Shown: one piece after another, positions 11,969-24,000 of the stretch | Numbering within the stretch: position 1 is the stretch's first letter | How the letters are laid out: every line of letters begins with the position of its first letter | Assembly (NCBI GenBank): GCA_027924645.1 | Contig: BSBN01001687.1 | Coordinates: forward strand, 3,348,001 to 3,412,000 | DNA from: Cunninghamia lanceolata | Taxonomy: Eukaryota; Streptophyta; Pinopsida; Cupressales; Cupressaceae | Reading direction: 5' to 3' | DNA length: 64,000 bases | Translations under genes and position numbers: made by a program | Notes under the pieces: model-generated | The model's input: the letters and a program-made list of their open reading frames with translations, nothing else | The model's database searches: none | Told to the model about the DNA's origin: nothing

Positions 11969-12720
11969 TTGGTTGGTACTAGCAAAAGTTGTTTATTTGT
12001 TCAAATTGATCAGAGTTGGTTGTGGCATAGGAGAATGTGTCATGTGAATTTTGATAATATCATCAAGATAAGCAACACTCAAGTTGTAAGAGATCTTCCA
12101 AGACTAGTGAAACCTACTAGTAGTTTGTGCAAAGAATGTCAGTTGGGTAAGCAGAGTAGAGTCACATTCAAAAGTAAGGAACAATCTTCTACTAGATTGT
12201 TGGACTTAGTACATACTAATCTATGTGGACTGGAAAGAATCAGGAGTTTGCAAGGTGATAGATACTTCATGTTATTAATTGATGACCACTCCTAGATGAT
12301 GTGGGTGACTTTTTTGAAAGAAAAATCTGAGGCTCTTGAGAAATTCAAAATATTCAAAGTTATGGTAGAGAATGAAACTGGATTAAACATAAAATGTCTC
12401 AGGTCTGATAGAGGTGGAGAATTCACATCCGAAGATTTCATAGAATTATGTGAGAAACATGGGATAAAAAGATAGTTATCTACTCCAAGGACTCCACAGT
12501 AGAATGGAGTAGTGGAGAGAAAGAACCAGACCATCCAGGAAGCATCTAGAACCATGATGATGGAAACAAATGTTCCTCAGATCTATTGGAGAGAAGCTGT
12601 AAGCACTGTTGTCTATACTCTTAATTGAGTACAAATCAAAAGCAATACTAATAAGACCCCTTATGAACTCTGGTTTGGCATCACTCCCACTGAAGTATTT
12701 CAGAGTCTTTGGTAGCAAAT
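11969..12720 (+). pseudogene. copia-1 integrase (decayed)
   Basis: The zinc-binding pre-integrase module is readable (SWLWHRRMCHVNFDNIIK, then LCKECQLGKQSRV). The catalytic core follows: VHTNLCG where the first catalytic Asp reads Asn, SDRGGEFTS with the second Asp, and a GVVERKN stretch with the Glu. Stops at 12295, 12474, 12499 and 12626 interrupt it, and a small deletion near 12690 shifts the frame. Three stops are TAG where copia-2 has CAG or CGG. Integrase inserts the cDNA into nuclear DNA. Confidence 0.85.
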
Positions 12721-14039
12721 GTTACATTAAAAGAGATGAAGACCTTGGCAAATTTGATGCTAGAAGTGATGAAGGAATATTCTTGGGTTATTATACTGAA
12801 AACAAAGCATACCAGTGTTATAATAAGAGATTGAGAAAGATTATAGAAAGTACAAATGTGAAGGTTGATGAAGGTATTGAAAAACCCTCAAGGTTTTATG
12901 AATATGAAGAAGATGATCAGAATGATGCTTTGGTCCAAGAAGTCCAAACGCCTTCTGAAATTCAGATACAGACTGATCCAAAGAATCCTGAAATACAGGA
13001 AGAAGAGATAAGTTTGAATGAACCTATCCAAGAAATAGAAGTGCAAGAAATTCCCAAAACTCCCAGGTATGTAAGACTAAATCATTCTGAAGATCAGATC
13101 ATAGGTGATAAAATCAAGGTTGTTCAAACAAGAAGAAAGATTGCTCAAGACTCAAAAAAGTATTGTCTGATTTCAAAAATTGAACCAAAATCAGTAAGTG
13201 AAGCATGCAATGATGAAAGCTGGACTAAAGCAATGAAGAGAGAGTTGATGCAGATCGAGAAAAATCACACTTGGGATCTTGTTCCAAGACCTAGAAATAA
13301 AAATGTGATTGGAACCAAATGGGTCTCCCAGAATAAACTGAATGAAGATGGTGAAGTAGTCAGAAACAAAGCCAGATTGGTCTGCAAGGGTTATTCCCAA
13401 TTAGAAGGAGTTGATTTTGAAGAAACTTTTGCTCCGGTGGCAAGAATTGAAGCAGTCAGATTATTTCTTGCCTTTGCTGCCTTCAAGGATTTCAAAGTAT
13501 ATCAAATGGATGTCAAGTCTGCCTTCCTGAATGGTGACTTGGAAGAAGAAGTATACATTGAGCAACCGGATGGATTTCAATTGTCTAATCATGGTGATAT
13601 GGTCTGCAAGTTAAAGAAAGCATTGTATGGACTCAAACAAGCCCCAAGAGCCTGGTATGAAAGACAGGATAAGCATCTTTTGAAGATTGGTTTCAACAAA
13701 TGTACTGCTGACAATAACTTGTACTTCAAAATTGATCATGAAAATATCTTGATTGTTGAAGTATTTGTTGATGATATCATTTTTGGAGGAAGAGATAGTA
13801 TGTGCAAAACTTTTGCAAATCAAATGAAAAGTGAATTTGAGATGTCAATGTTTGGGCAAATGAATTTCTTCTTGGGTCTGCAAATCACTCAAACAAAGAA
13901 AGGAATCTTCATTTCACAGACCAAATATGTGAAAGAATTGTTGAAGAAATTTGGGATGGAAGACTCAAAACCAATGAATACTCCCATGGCAACCGGATGT
14001 AAATTGAGCAAAGATGATGACTCTCCTAAGGCTGATTAG
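12721..14039 (+). pseudogene. copia-1 linker and reverse transcriptase
   Basis: A long frame (12609-14039) first covers the integrase C-terminal region ([19 protein letters not shown]), then an acidic, Gln/Glu-rich linker, then the copia [39 protein letters not shown], the [20 protein letters not shown] motif, and [15 protein letters not shown]. The catalytic motif reads FVDDIIFGG, with Phe in the usual Tyr position. The frame stops at 14037 with TAG, where copia-2 has CAG. Confidence 0.92.
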
Positions 14040-14054
14040 AAAAAGTACAGGTCA

Positions 14055-14717
14055 ATGATTGGAGGACTATTGTATCTTACTCAAACTAGACCTGACATTA
14101 TGAATGTTGTTGGTCTTGTTGCCAGATTTCAAGTTGATCCTAGAGAATCTCATGTCATGGCAATCAAGAGGATTCTGAAATATCTAAAAGGAACAGTTGA
14201 GTATGGTTTATGGTATCCTAGAGATCATGATTTCTCTCTTCATGCATATACAGATGCGGATTGGCCAGGAGATGTGGATGACCGGAAGAGTACCAGTGGT
14301 GGAGCATTCTTTTTAGGGAAAAGATTAGTTTCTTGGTTGAGCAAGAAACAAGAGGCAATATCTATGTCCACTGCAAAAGCAAAATATATTGCAGCAGCAG
14401 GTAGTTGCACTCAAGTGTTGTGGATGAAGTAAATGCTAAGAGACATCAGAGTGGAGTATGAGAAACCTATTACAATCTTCTGTGATAATTCAAGTGCAAT
14501 AAATATATCAAAAAATCCAATGTTGCATTCAAAGACAAAACATATATCCATCAAGTTTCACTTTTTGAGAGAGAAGGTGAACAAGAATGAAGTCAAATTG
14601 GAGTTTGTACCCTCCAAGGATCATATTGCAGACATTTTTACTAAACCTCTACCTAAGGACTCTTTTGAGTATCTTAGGGAGAAGTTAGGGGTTATTACCC
14701 CTATGGTTCTGAATTAA
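14055..14717 (+). pseudogene. copia-1 RNase H
   Basis: Typical copia RNase H: HAYTDADWPGDVDDRKSTSG with the first catalytic Asp, then STAKAKYIAAAGS, where the AEY motif has become AKY so the catalytic Glu is Lys. TIFCDNSSAINISKNP and HIADIFTKPLPKDSFEYLR close the protein at TAA 14715. A stop at 14430 (TAA) is CAG in copia-2. The coordinates assume continuation of the RT frame. Confidence 0.9.
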
Positions 14718-15024
14718 GGTGCACTGATGTGCATCAGTCCAGTGGATCTCATAGTCATATCTTGTGGTTCGGATTGATGCTGCTACTCAGGGGGAGCAGT
14801 CTGTATGATTCTGAGTAATGCAAGTATGTGCCCTTTGCCATTGATGTCAAAGGGGGAGAGAAGACATGTGAAAAACAAAAAGTGGTTGCTGATCAAAGGG
14901 GGAGCAGTAAAGGAAGAGAAGACATGTGAATGGTTGTTGTTGATAGGGGGAGTTATGTCAGTGAGGAGAAGTACTTATCTTGATGGTTAAAACAGTTTTT
15001 CACATCATATGTTGCCATCAAGAT
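14718..15024 (+). other. copia-1 3' leader with repeated polypurine motifs
   Basis: GGGGGAG occurs at 14790-14796, 14852-14858, 14898-14904 and 14946-14952. The motif expected directly before the 3' LTR is missing: compared with copia-2, about 13 bases were lost at 15021-15024. A segment at 14819-14850 resembles the first bases of the LTR (GCAAGTATG...CATTGATGTCAA). Confidence 0.85.
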
Positions 15025-16409
15025 GGTTGCAAGTATGGGCCTAATTGGTGTTGTCATTGATGTCAACATACTCATGTTGCATTGATGTCAAGGATTGGAT
15101 GAGTTGTGTGCTGAGGATATTGAGAAAATTAGTTCTATCAGAAACAGAGAAGAACAGTGAAGATAGTGAAGCTTTATGAAGTGAAGATCCCAGCTAAGAT
15201 GAAGATCAGAGGATACGCATCAAAGGGTTTGTAGATATGTGTCTAAAGATGATCCAGTAAAGATTTGAGAGGTCCGCATGAAGATTTGAAGAAGTTATGG
15301 CCATATGAGTAAAACCTATTTTGGCAGATGTTCAGAGGTGATAGAGTGACACAAATAGGTCCAGTGAGATCCAGAAATGCAATATCTTGTTTTGTGGATT
15401 TGGTGGAGTGTTTAGGAAGTCGATGTGAATTGACAACTCAATTGGTTCATGGTCTAGAGGTCCGCAAGCATCTATTCCAATATGAAAGTGATGGCAAACT
15501 GTGTTCTTGAGGTTCCGGATGAAGAAGAGAATGATTTCAGTAATCAGAAGTGGTGTGGATATTCTTGGTGTTTCAGGCAAGCTTGTGGGGGTCTCTAGAT
15601 TGTGTCCAGTTTGTGTTGGTGGTCCGCATTGAAGATTGAGCTCGTAATTGAAGAATTACTTCTGGATGATGATGTTCTTCCTAAACTTGGCCGACTAGAT
15701 GATTTACACATCTTACGAATGATCTTGAAGCTGTTCTGTGAAGCATGGCGTGTTCCTCAAAGAAGATTTAAGTCCCAGATCTGTGTGGCTGATAGTGTGG
15801 TGATTCGCATGAAGTCTTTTGTAATAATTCAAGTTGTATTTATGTATTTGCTCTATAAAGTATGCCAACTTTGATGATTATCCCAAAGTCAATGTCTTGT
15901 ATAAATAAGAGTTGTGAAGTCATTTCAAAAGCATGTTGGCAAAGATGAGAGTGTGGTAGAGAGGAGAAGAGTGAAAGGCAAAGCAAAAGTGTTGAGCTTA
16001 AATGGAACTGACTCAAGCATGGTGAAGATGCTATTCTTCAGTTCAAGTATGTAATATTTATTATTCTATAGACAGTGTGTCTCATGTAGGTAGTGGGCCT
16101 CTTGTGAGCAATGTGCTCAGGTAGTGAGCCCTAATTGGCATGTGCCATTTTGTTCTTCTTATTCTTTTAACAGAGAATACAATCTTGGGTTAGTCACCCC
16201 GTGGTTTTTCCCTTAACCAGGTTTTCCATGTTAAAATCTTGGTGTCATATGTGTTAATGTGTTTTTGCTCTTGATTTATTGCATTGTGTTTCCATGATTG
16301 ATTTATTATTATGTTGCTGAATTACAAGAAGGATTTAAGTGGTTAATAAAAGGAAATTTTTGGGACAACTGATTCACCCCCCCCTCAGTTGTCTGTATTG
16401 AAACGAACA
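15025..16409 (+). repeat. copia-1 3' LTR
   Basis: Matches 9116-10498. The first base is G instead of T. It ends GAAACGAACA and is followed by GACAT of the target duplication. TATA box at 15900-15907 and hairpin row at 16070-16147. Confidence 0.95.
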
Positions 16410-16690
16410 GACATCATATGAGCCTAATGGGGCTACATAAAGGTTCACTTCAGTGGAGAAACTCAGAAATTCAACCTTAACCTCAAACAAACATTGCTCT
16501 ACCTGAGCTTTGGTCTGATTTCTATATTCAATTGACCCAGTATTTGCCACGTATCCAACTTTTCTATAAATATTACTTAAAACTTTAGGAGAAATGAAAC
16601 ATTCCATATCACCAGTATCTATCAAAACTAAAATTGGAAAACTAGATAAAATACCTATGGTTTCAATAGGAGTGATTTGATATTCAGCTT
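16410..16690 (-). pseudogene. gypsy A protease, 5' piece
   Basis: On minus, the frame ending at the copia-1 junction begins with LIDTGDMECFISPKVLS, the Asp-Thr-Gly active site of a Ty3/gypsy retropepsin, and runs to YVAPLGSYDV at the insertion point. The protein continues in the 9115-8787 piece. The downstream residues in this frame come from the copia LTR. Confidence 0.85.
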
Positions 16691-16699
16691 GTCTATTAT

Positions 16700-17880
16700 C
16701 CAGGGCTACATGTATCCACTATTGAAAAGATACCTATTGAGAGGGTAAAGGATTTCCTTGTGGCTGAGTTCCTTGTGTCTTATTAGGACACCGGTTGGCA
16801 TAATGATCACCACCACATGAATAACACCCTCCCACGGGTCCCCACCTTTCATAAGGCTTTCCAGAATTATCTCCATTTTTCTTGGAGTGGTTATTGGATT
16901 CATGTTGATTATCCTTGAATCTCTTGTCACCTTTCTTAGTGAAGTCCTGCTATATGCCCTTTTTCTTAAAGACTAGGAGGATTGGGACCAATTAAACTTT
17001 TTACAGTTCCTTTCCCTATATGCATACATGGATTTCAATTTTTGTTCATGTTTAATAGCTTTCTCATAAACTTGGTCCATTAAAGTGGGACCATGCACAT
17101 CAACTTCCCCTCCAATTTGGGCATTCAAACCCATAATAAACTTCTAGATGCAAAACCTTTCATCCTATTGTTATTGGGGTACAAATTTGAGGAGTCAAGT
17201 GAACTTTTCCTAGTACTCATTCACCGATGAGTCATCCTGTCTCAGATTTTGAAAATCTATAAGTTTCTGATCAAAATACAACTTCGGCAACCATCTTTGC
17301 CTAAAAAGTTCCACTTGAACCTTTCCCAGGTTAGATTCATGGAGTTCAATTTTAACTCCATTTTCTTGTTTATCCACCAAGTGGATGCTTCACCTGCCAG
17401 TTGGTATTCTCTCCATACCACTTTGGTGATTTCCAAATAGTTTCTTATTTCAAAGTATTTTTCCATTGAACTGTAAGCCATGTCTCTTTGACATATCCAC
17501 TTACAGTCCCATCAAACTTGGGAGGAGTAACCTTTTTCATATCTCTAGATAATTCTAGATCCAAATGGCTTCTTTTATCCTCATTTTGTCTTATTTCAGA
17601 GTTATTATGTCCTCGTCCATGTTGGGTGGTGTTTTCATGACATTCCTCATCATCACCCCTATGGTAGGCTTCCTGTCTAGGCCCATGCTGACCCATGACC
17701 TCCTACTCTAAAGTTCCAATTCTTGCCTTCGTCTCATTGAGTACCATAGCAAGGATTTGGTCAAGTTTTGAATCAAATTAGCCTGAAGGTTGCCCTTCTT
17801 CTTGGCTATCTCCCATATTGGTTCCTATCTGAACCATGCTGTAATCTACTTCTCTTGAAGTTTGCATGTTAATCATTCAA
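16700..17880 (-). pseudogene. gypsy A Gag (retrotrans_gag)
   Basis: Minus-strand pieces: an N-terminal His/Asp-rich segment at 17696-17445 (RSHLDLELSRDMKKVTPPKF and FDGTVSGYVK), the core at 17481-17257 (MEKYFEIRNYLEITKVVW; LAGEASTWWINKKMELKL; MNLTWERFKWNFLGK), then 17250-16940 in broken frames. A CCHC-type knuckle is legible near 16835-16785 (CYSCGGDHYANRC). These are the standard parts of a plant chromovirus Gag. At least two frameshifts and several stops are present. Confidence 0.85.
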
Positions 17881-18040
17881 TTTATTTTTCATACTATTGA
17901 ATCCATTCATAAACATAAATCCATTCTCATTTATGCAATCTTAACAAGAAAGGAAAAATTTGCCAAAATTCAAAATTGCATTATAGTTTTCATGGACTAC
18001 ATATAATCCATCAAATGTTACAATTTTTCACATCTTGCAA

Positions 18041-18442
18041 CTACAAGTCACTTTCAGATTGGGAGATCTTCCCAAGTTTATCCTCATCCTTGATGTTCAT
18101 CAAATCAAACTTAGGAGGTGAATGTACTCGCAGGTACTCATTCGTAACCTCCCAAGTAAAAATAGGATCATTAGGATCACTCCCCAAAGGTGATTCCTCA
18201 GATGCAAAGGGTTTGACTAATTCATTTTCAGAGATAGGAGCAGTATCCCTAACTGCCTTGTCCTTCTCATGCTTGATGTGTTTAATAACATCAATGAAAG
18301 TTTCATCATCAGATAACCATGCGCCTTGCAACTAGCCAGTTTGACCAAGGCTTTTCATTTTTTAGGCTCGCTCCCTCATAGCCTTGAGGTAACGTCCATT
18401 TCTCGTTACCTTCTTCCTAGGTATCATTCTTATTCTTACCAT
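18041..18442 (-). pseudogene. extra ORF between primer site and gag of A
   Basis: A 134-codon frame starting ATG at 18442 (MVRIRMIPRKKVTRNGRYLK) and ending at the stop before 18041, interrupted by two TAG/TAA stops near its 30th and 40th codons. The N-terminus is basic. The rest is acidic and hydrophilic (DDETFIDVIKHIKHEKD; TWEVTNEYLRVHSPPKFDLM). I do not recognise it. It could be the N-terminal part of Gag in a shifted frame or a separate leader protein. Confidence 0.45.
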
Positions 18443-18524
18443 TCTAGCAAAAGAACATCTAACCATTAGCAACTGTTAATGTCGGAGGAAGATTTCATGT
18501 AGTGAGCTCATAAGTCCATGTATT

Positions 18525-18543
18525 GAATCTGGCTCTGATACCA
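18525..18543 (-). other. gypsy A primer-binding site
   Basis: On minus TGGTATCAGAGCCAGATTC starts two bases after the LTR end. The first 12 bases match the complement of the 3' end of initiator methionine tRNA. Confidence 0.9.
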
Positions 18544-19152
18544 TATGTAACATTTCAACTCATATTACCCAAATTATCAACTCAATTTACCATTAAGTAA
18601 ATAGTCATGATCAACATAATCATGTTTCTGTTTAACAATAATCAATAATTAAAATACATATCTTTTCTGAATAATTTCAAAACTAAAATTCACATCATAT
18701 TCAAAGATAATATATTAGTGATTCCTTTCATGATACAATCATAATGTTTTGCTCATGGCAATAATGATAAGTTTTACATAAAAATTTTGACTAACAAGTC
18801 ATATAATAGAATATACTACATCTGGAATGTTGATATATGTCTTCATAATCCTCAGCATGTCATCTGCTTGGGAAGGAGAGCATCACCTGAGTGCTTTTCC
18901 TCCAACCATAGACTGACGGTCCCTCGCACAACTTCCTACCTAGAAGGGCCCCTACTCTTCACGAAGGGAATAGATATAAGGAACCAATAGGTTTGTCATT
19001 TGAGTCTCTAGTGTTGTGTCCTTCATAATTCTTCACAGTCATACAACTATAGATCCACTCTAACTATGTATGACACTACTAGAAAAATTATGCCATCTAG
19101 AGCACAGTGAATCGACTAATGCATGCCGAGATGGATGCATTACATAGATTGT

Positions 19153-19640
19153 CACAACCCACATTTTGAATTCAAATTTAAATACTATTGTAATAATGTC
19201 ACAACATTTGAATTTTGAGTATTAGAAATTTGAAAACATAAAACATAAAATGTAGATTAATTTAAATACAAATAATGTGGACACATTAAAAAAATTGAGG
19301 ATAAGATTATTATTAAACAAAGAAGAGTGGATGAAGCATTAGCATTAAACAAAGAAGAGTGGATGAACCATTAACATTAAACAAGGAAGGTGGAACATGC
19401 ATTATCAATAAATTAAAGGAGTGGAGGATGCAATAGCATTAAAAAACAAGAGTGGAGTTTTCTATAAATTTGACGGAGAAATCAAAGGGAGGAGAGAGAG
19501 TTTTGGGCTAGATGGCTAGAGGATCCTGTAAGAGCAATTCCTCTCTTAATTTCTTTTTTTTGAAATTCTATCAAATAGATCATTGTCTAAAAAAGGTTTT
19601 TTTTATATTTCTATGAGTAGTAATTGATTTTTCAATGAAA
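19153..19640. repeat. AT-rich segment with minisatellite and possible LTR start
   Basis: Begins TGTCACAACCCACATTTTG, a common plant gypsy LTR start. A degenerate repeat of about 34 bp (ATTAAACAAAGAAGAGTGGATGAA core) runs over about 19310-19455, at least three units. A TATA-like CTATAAATTT follows near 19472. A second LTR or target duplication was not found, so a solo LTR is only a suggestion. Confidence 0.4.
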
Positions 19641-19649
19641 TATTGAGGA

Positions 19650-21050
19650 TTAGTATTAGATGGATAATCGTAATCCAAATGCAAGAGTTAAATTTTCACT
19701 ATGATGGTAGAAAAATAATTTTGCTACAACATTAAGTAAATGTATTACATCTAGAAAATACTCCGCTACCTTCATCTTCCAAGCCATTTTCTCCATACCC
19801 TGCATCGAAGTTTCCATTTTGGCACAGGCAGGGAAGACGTGGGCAAAGGTTTGGAATTTAGCTTTACGCCTGACCATTGTATTTGCTTGACAGTTTCTAA
19901 AGCCTTTTCAACAAACCCATTTTGAACAAATACTGCAATTATTATCTTCCGTTAGATGAGATCTCTCTGGCATTTGGTTAAACAGTTCACGTGCTCTGTG
20001 CATATATCTACATTTCTACATTTTGTATATATGAGTACCAGGGCAGAGGAGCTACATCTAATGAAATTCTTATTTCCTTTATGCTTTGATGATTGTCCAC
20101 GCCCTTTTCTATAGCCCCATTTTACATACGCTGGCAAAGGTTGTGTTATTTACAAATCCTACAAGCATTGCAACTCATGAGTCGACATCTCTGTGAGTCA
20201 TTTTGTCAAACAGTGGACATACCTTGTCTGTCCTTCCACATTTTGAATACATGTCTACCTGAGTATATTTTTCTGTCTCCTCCTATTATGCTTTAACAGA
20301 GGTTCTTACCCTGTTCCTAGCATCTATTTTGGACAGTCAGGAGGACGTTGACCAAGGCTTAACATCTGCCAACGTCATTTGCTTAAAGGTTTTTAAAGCC
20401 CTTTCAACAAATCCACTTTGCGCGATCCAGAAAATCGTTGCAGATCTGAGTAACACTTCTGTGAGGCATTCTGTCAAACAGTTCACATGTCTGGTCTGTG
20501 CTTCCACAATGCCATGTGCCTCTTCTATATTGGTTGCCTCTAAATGTTGAACTGAGACTTCCTTATTGCTGTGTCTGATATAATGACCGACCTTCAATGA
20601 ATCACTGCTCCAGTGCAATTATATTCAATGGATATTAGCAAACTCTGATATCAGTGGCTGAATGTTTTGTTGTATGATATCTTTCACATCTGCGTAGCTT
20701 CCATGACTCCTCTCAAGACTTACGGAAGACTTCAAATATTTTAGATTGATCTCCGGCAGTAGTGTATGAGTCAGATATTAGACAAGGCTCACTCTTTGAG
20801 TCAGTGCATAAGCAATAAAGTCCTCAAATAATGCCGAGTCTTCGATATGGTAGCATCAATGTAGATTTCCATGATTTCCTTGTACAAATCACTATCTCTT
20901 TACAAATCAAAAAAACCCATTTGAAATGCCACGAAGCACATCTTTGAAGTCTTTTGTAAACTAGCCTTAGTGCTTCTAGGGTCCCACATTCCACTAGAGA
21001 GAGCAGAGATTCTTTAATGTTTTTCCTTCTTGCATTCATCAGACCTTCTA
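19650..21050 (-). pseudogene. PPR (pentatricopeptide repeat) pseudogene, PLS type
   Basis: Read on minus from about 21040, degraded PPR repeats appear in order: an EALRLVYKRL stretch, IAQSGFVERALKTFKQMTLA with VKP following (20420-20350), VDMYSKCGRTDKVCPLFDKM with THRDV (about 20265-20190), ALVLIYTKCRNVDIC (20050-20000), and TFAHVFPACAKMETSMQGME (about 19850-19790). The MYSKCG, ACAKM and FDKM-RDV signatures are those of plant PLS-class PPR proteins, which bind organellar RNA. Frames shift repeatedly and I see no start or DYW end. Its place inside an LTR means that it was captured or inserted. Confidence 0.75.
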
Positions 21051-21059
21051 ATATGCCTC

Positions 21060-24000
21060 CTTATATAGTATGAAGAATGTATTTTTATTATATGAGTGCC
21101 AGACAATTTCGCAACCAAAATAAATAAATAAAAATTCATACTGAAGCACTATAAAAAAAAAATAGGGTACGGGAATAGTGCTTGAAATTCTATAATGCCA
21201 TACATTTTTTTTTTACCAAAAACTTTTCCTGTCATACATCTGACCGTAAAGTTTAAACATGAGCTGAGCAGGATAGTTGAGATAATATCATTAATCACAT
21301 TATGAAATTGCCTCCAAACACCAACATTTTGTTGCTAATTATACTGTTAAAACTTTGAGAGAAATCAACCTTGGAGGTGCAAAGACACTCATATTTAAGG
21401 TTTATCAATATTAAAAAATATATATATTTAACACTTATGATAGTTATATATTAATCATAGAAGTCCCCTCTTTCCATCGTGATGGAGTCCATATTCACCA
21501 AGTGGATTTAATTTTGAAGCCACCTCACAATACAACAATTATTTAATAATCATGTGCAACTATAAATATGTGTTAAAATACAAATTAAAAGTATCAGGAT
21601 TTACTTTCAAATCAATTTGATGTAAATTTTGAGTTTTGTGATATTATATAATAGGGAGACAAAAATTGGAAATTTGGAATTAGATAAATGATTCAAATTT
21701 TGTGTTAGTTAAGACCTAGAAAGTTCTACACATGGGATAAGACTGCAACCACGATCTAGTTCACTTGGTATGGTTTTGTCTGAATGAGTTTTATAGATGG
21801 GGTACCAAATGTTATTGAGTGGTTACACTCACTTGGATTCGTCGCATACAATGTATCGACGTAAGCATAAACAACCCAACGTTGCCACCTAAATAAACTT
21901 TTGTAGGCATTTCTTGATCTTCCGAATCAAGATAATGCCAGAGATTCAATAAACGGTTTCTTGGACTTTTAACTCGAAGGTACAAGATGAAACTAGATAG
22001 CTGATCAATAGTTGAAATAATAATTATTGAATTTTGTAAATCCACGCTCCTTTCTATTCAGTTTTATGGCTATTTTGAGGAGGTTTCCTCTAGAAAAGAC
22101 ACAGTTTGCACTCCCGGAGTCACGCAGGAACTTGTTGAATCTGTTTGATGGGCATTGACCCACCATTACAAACCTTTAGATAGGATTAGTAGTAGTGTAG
22201 TGATAAGTTTAGCAGTTTATTGCATAACTTTTGGGCAATCGATTTAATTGAAAGTTTATATTGTAACTTGCTTCTTTCTTTTAATACCTTATATATTTGC
22301 ATCTTGTCTAGTAATAGTGTTACCTATGTCAACCCTAACTATTTAAGTAGATTATGTATTACGACAAAGTGGAATGAACAATAATGAACAAATTTCCTTA
22401 AGGAATAGATTTCAACATAAAGGGTTGGGTCAATATTTAGCAGAAGCCTAAATGGAAAATCAAGGATGGATTGCAATAATCCTTTAAACAATCGTTTTGA
22501 AAACAATTTTTCCTAATCTCAAATGTGATCGAAGAATCCTCATTTGACCTAGAAGTCAACTTAAATGATCTAGTATTCTACTCTTGGAACAAAGATTAAT
22601 TTGATATGTGATTATACATCATTGTTTTACCTTGAATAAAGATCACTGATGTATGGCAAATTAACTAAGTATCTTTTCTAATTTATGTATGTGATTAACG
22701 TAATTGAATTAGGATCTTTTGACATCATGTTTATAATTGTTTGAATGTTGTTACTTTACTCTTCCTTATGTAGTTATGAATAGATCAAAACATCTAGCCG
22801 TATTCTTTACATGCAATCTAAGAAGTTTAATTCTTCTCATTTCCTTATAAGCTATCATAAAGTTTTCTTTTCATCTCAATCGGTAAACCTTGTAAAGAAA
22901 CATCCAAATTCAAACAAATCACAGTGTTTCGTATTTACAATACCTCTGGGTCACATTTACGGGTAATGTCGTCGCATTGAACCAAGTACCTCGCGCCTAA
23001 CATAGCTGTAACAACGACGTTTGGGCACCGTCCCTCTAAATCGTCAGGGAAAAATAAGGAACATGTCGAAATTAAATCCGCAGGAAGGGAAAATCTCCTC
23101 GGATATCCCACTAAGAAGATTAACTAAAAAGAAAGGATGATTCTATTGTAACAATGGTTACCATGATGCTCAAATGAGGCTGATTGACACGTGGGTATAG
23201 GTCAGGGAGGACATATGAAATGTCAAATAGGGCAACTAGGTCAATCCAGAAATGCTATCTATCTTATGCTTTCACCTTGCCCTTGCAGATCGTGGTGAAA
23301 GTACTAGGGGATCAGGAACGGACTTAGTCACGATAATTATCTAATTTGACTTGGGGAAGCAAATTAGATATCATGGGTAGATACCTAATAGGGATTCCTC
23401 CACACTAGGACTAACTAACAAACACCCCTATAGGTGTCTGTGGTAGTGGATTAACTCCCGTCCCTGTTTCACCAAGTGGGTGGCAGCCGACGAAGAACTG
23501 TCTGGGGCAGGGAATAACCCTAGAAAGGGCTGGGTACCCGCTCACAGTTACACCAAACATAGTGCAAAATAGAACTACATGTTCGCATTCCCCACGTTAG
23601 TCACATCCTAAGGAGGGGGCCTTGATCCCATGGATACAGGGTATGTAGGCAGTCTGGATGGCGAAGGATGCCCCCAGTACTCAGGTCCCCTAGATGTAGG
23701 GTGTCCTACAATTAGCATCGTGACCTTAATTCTTTGAGTAGTGATTACTGAGTTGTGTTAACAATCTATCGAAAAAGAATGCAGGATGTCAATAGCATAC
23801 ATTAAGCACTTCTGGAAGAATTTCACATTTCCTACATCTGCTAGATCAAAATTTTTATTCCTCGGTATTTTTTTTGAAATCAGAGTTTAATGTTATTTGA
23901 TTTAGGATGAGTTGGTTCCTTACTTTGGCTAAAGATTTAATATACATAGATGTTTTGCAATTAACGTAGTTGATTGTTCACACACTCTAACTCGACTTAG

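Larger units (their letters stand above)
9116..16409 (+). mobile_element. copia-1, complete but dead Ty1/copia element
   Basis: LTRs lie at 9116-10498 and 15025-16409, flanked by the 5-bp duplication GACAT (9111-9115 and 16410-16414). Internal order is primer site, Gag, protease, integrase, RT, RNase H, polypurine-like repeats: the Ty1/copia order. Orientation is opposite to host element A. The two LTRs differ at a few percent of sites, mostly transitions. The polyprotein carries about nine stops plus frameshifts. It is related along its whole pol and LTR to copia-2 (56641-63445). Confidence 0.95.
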
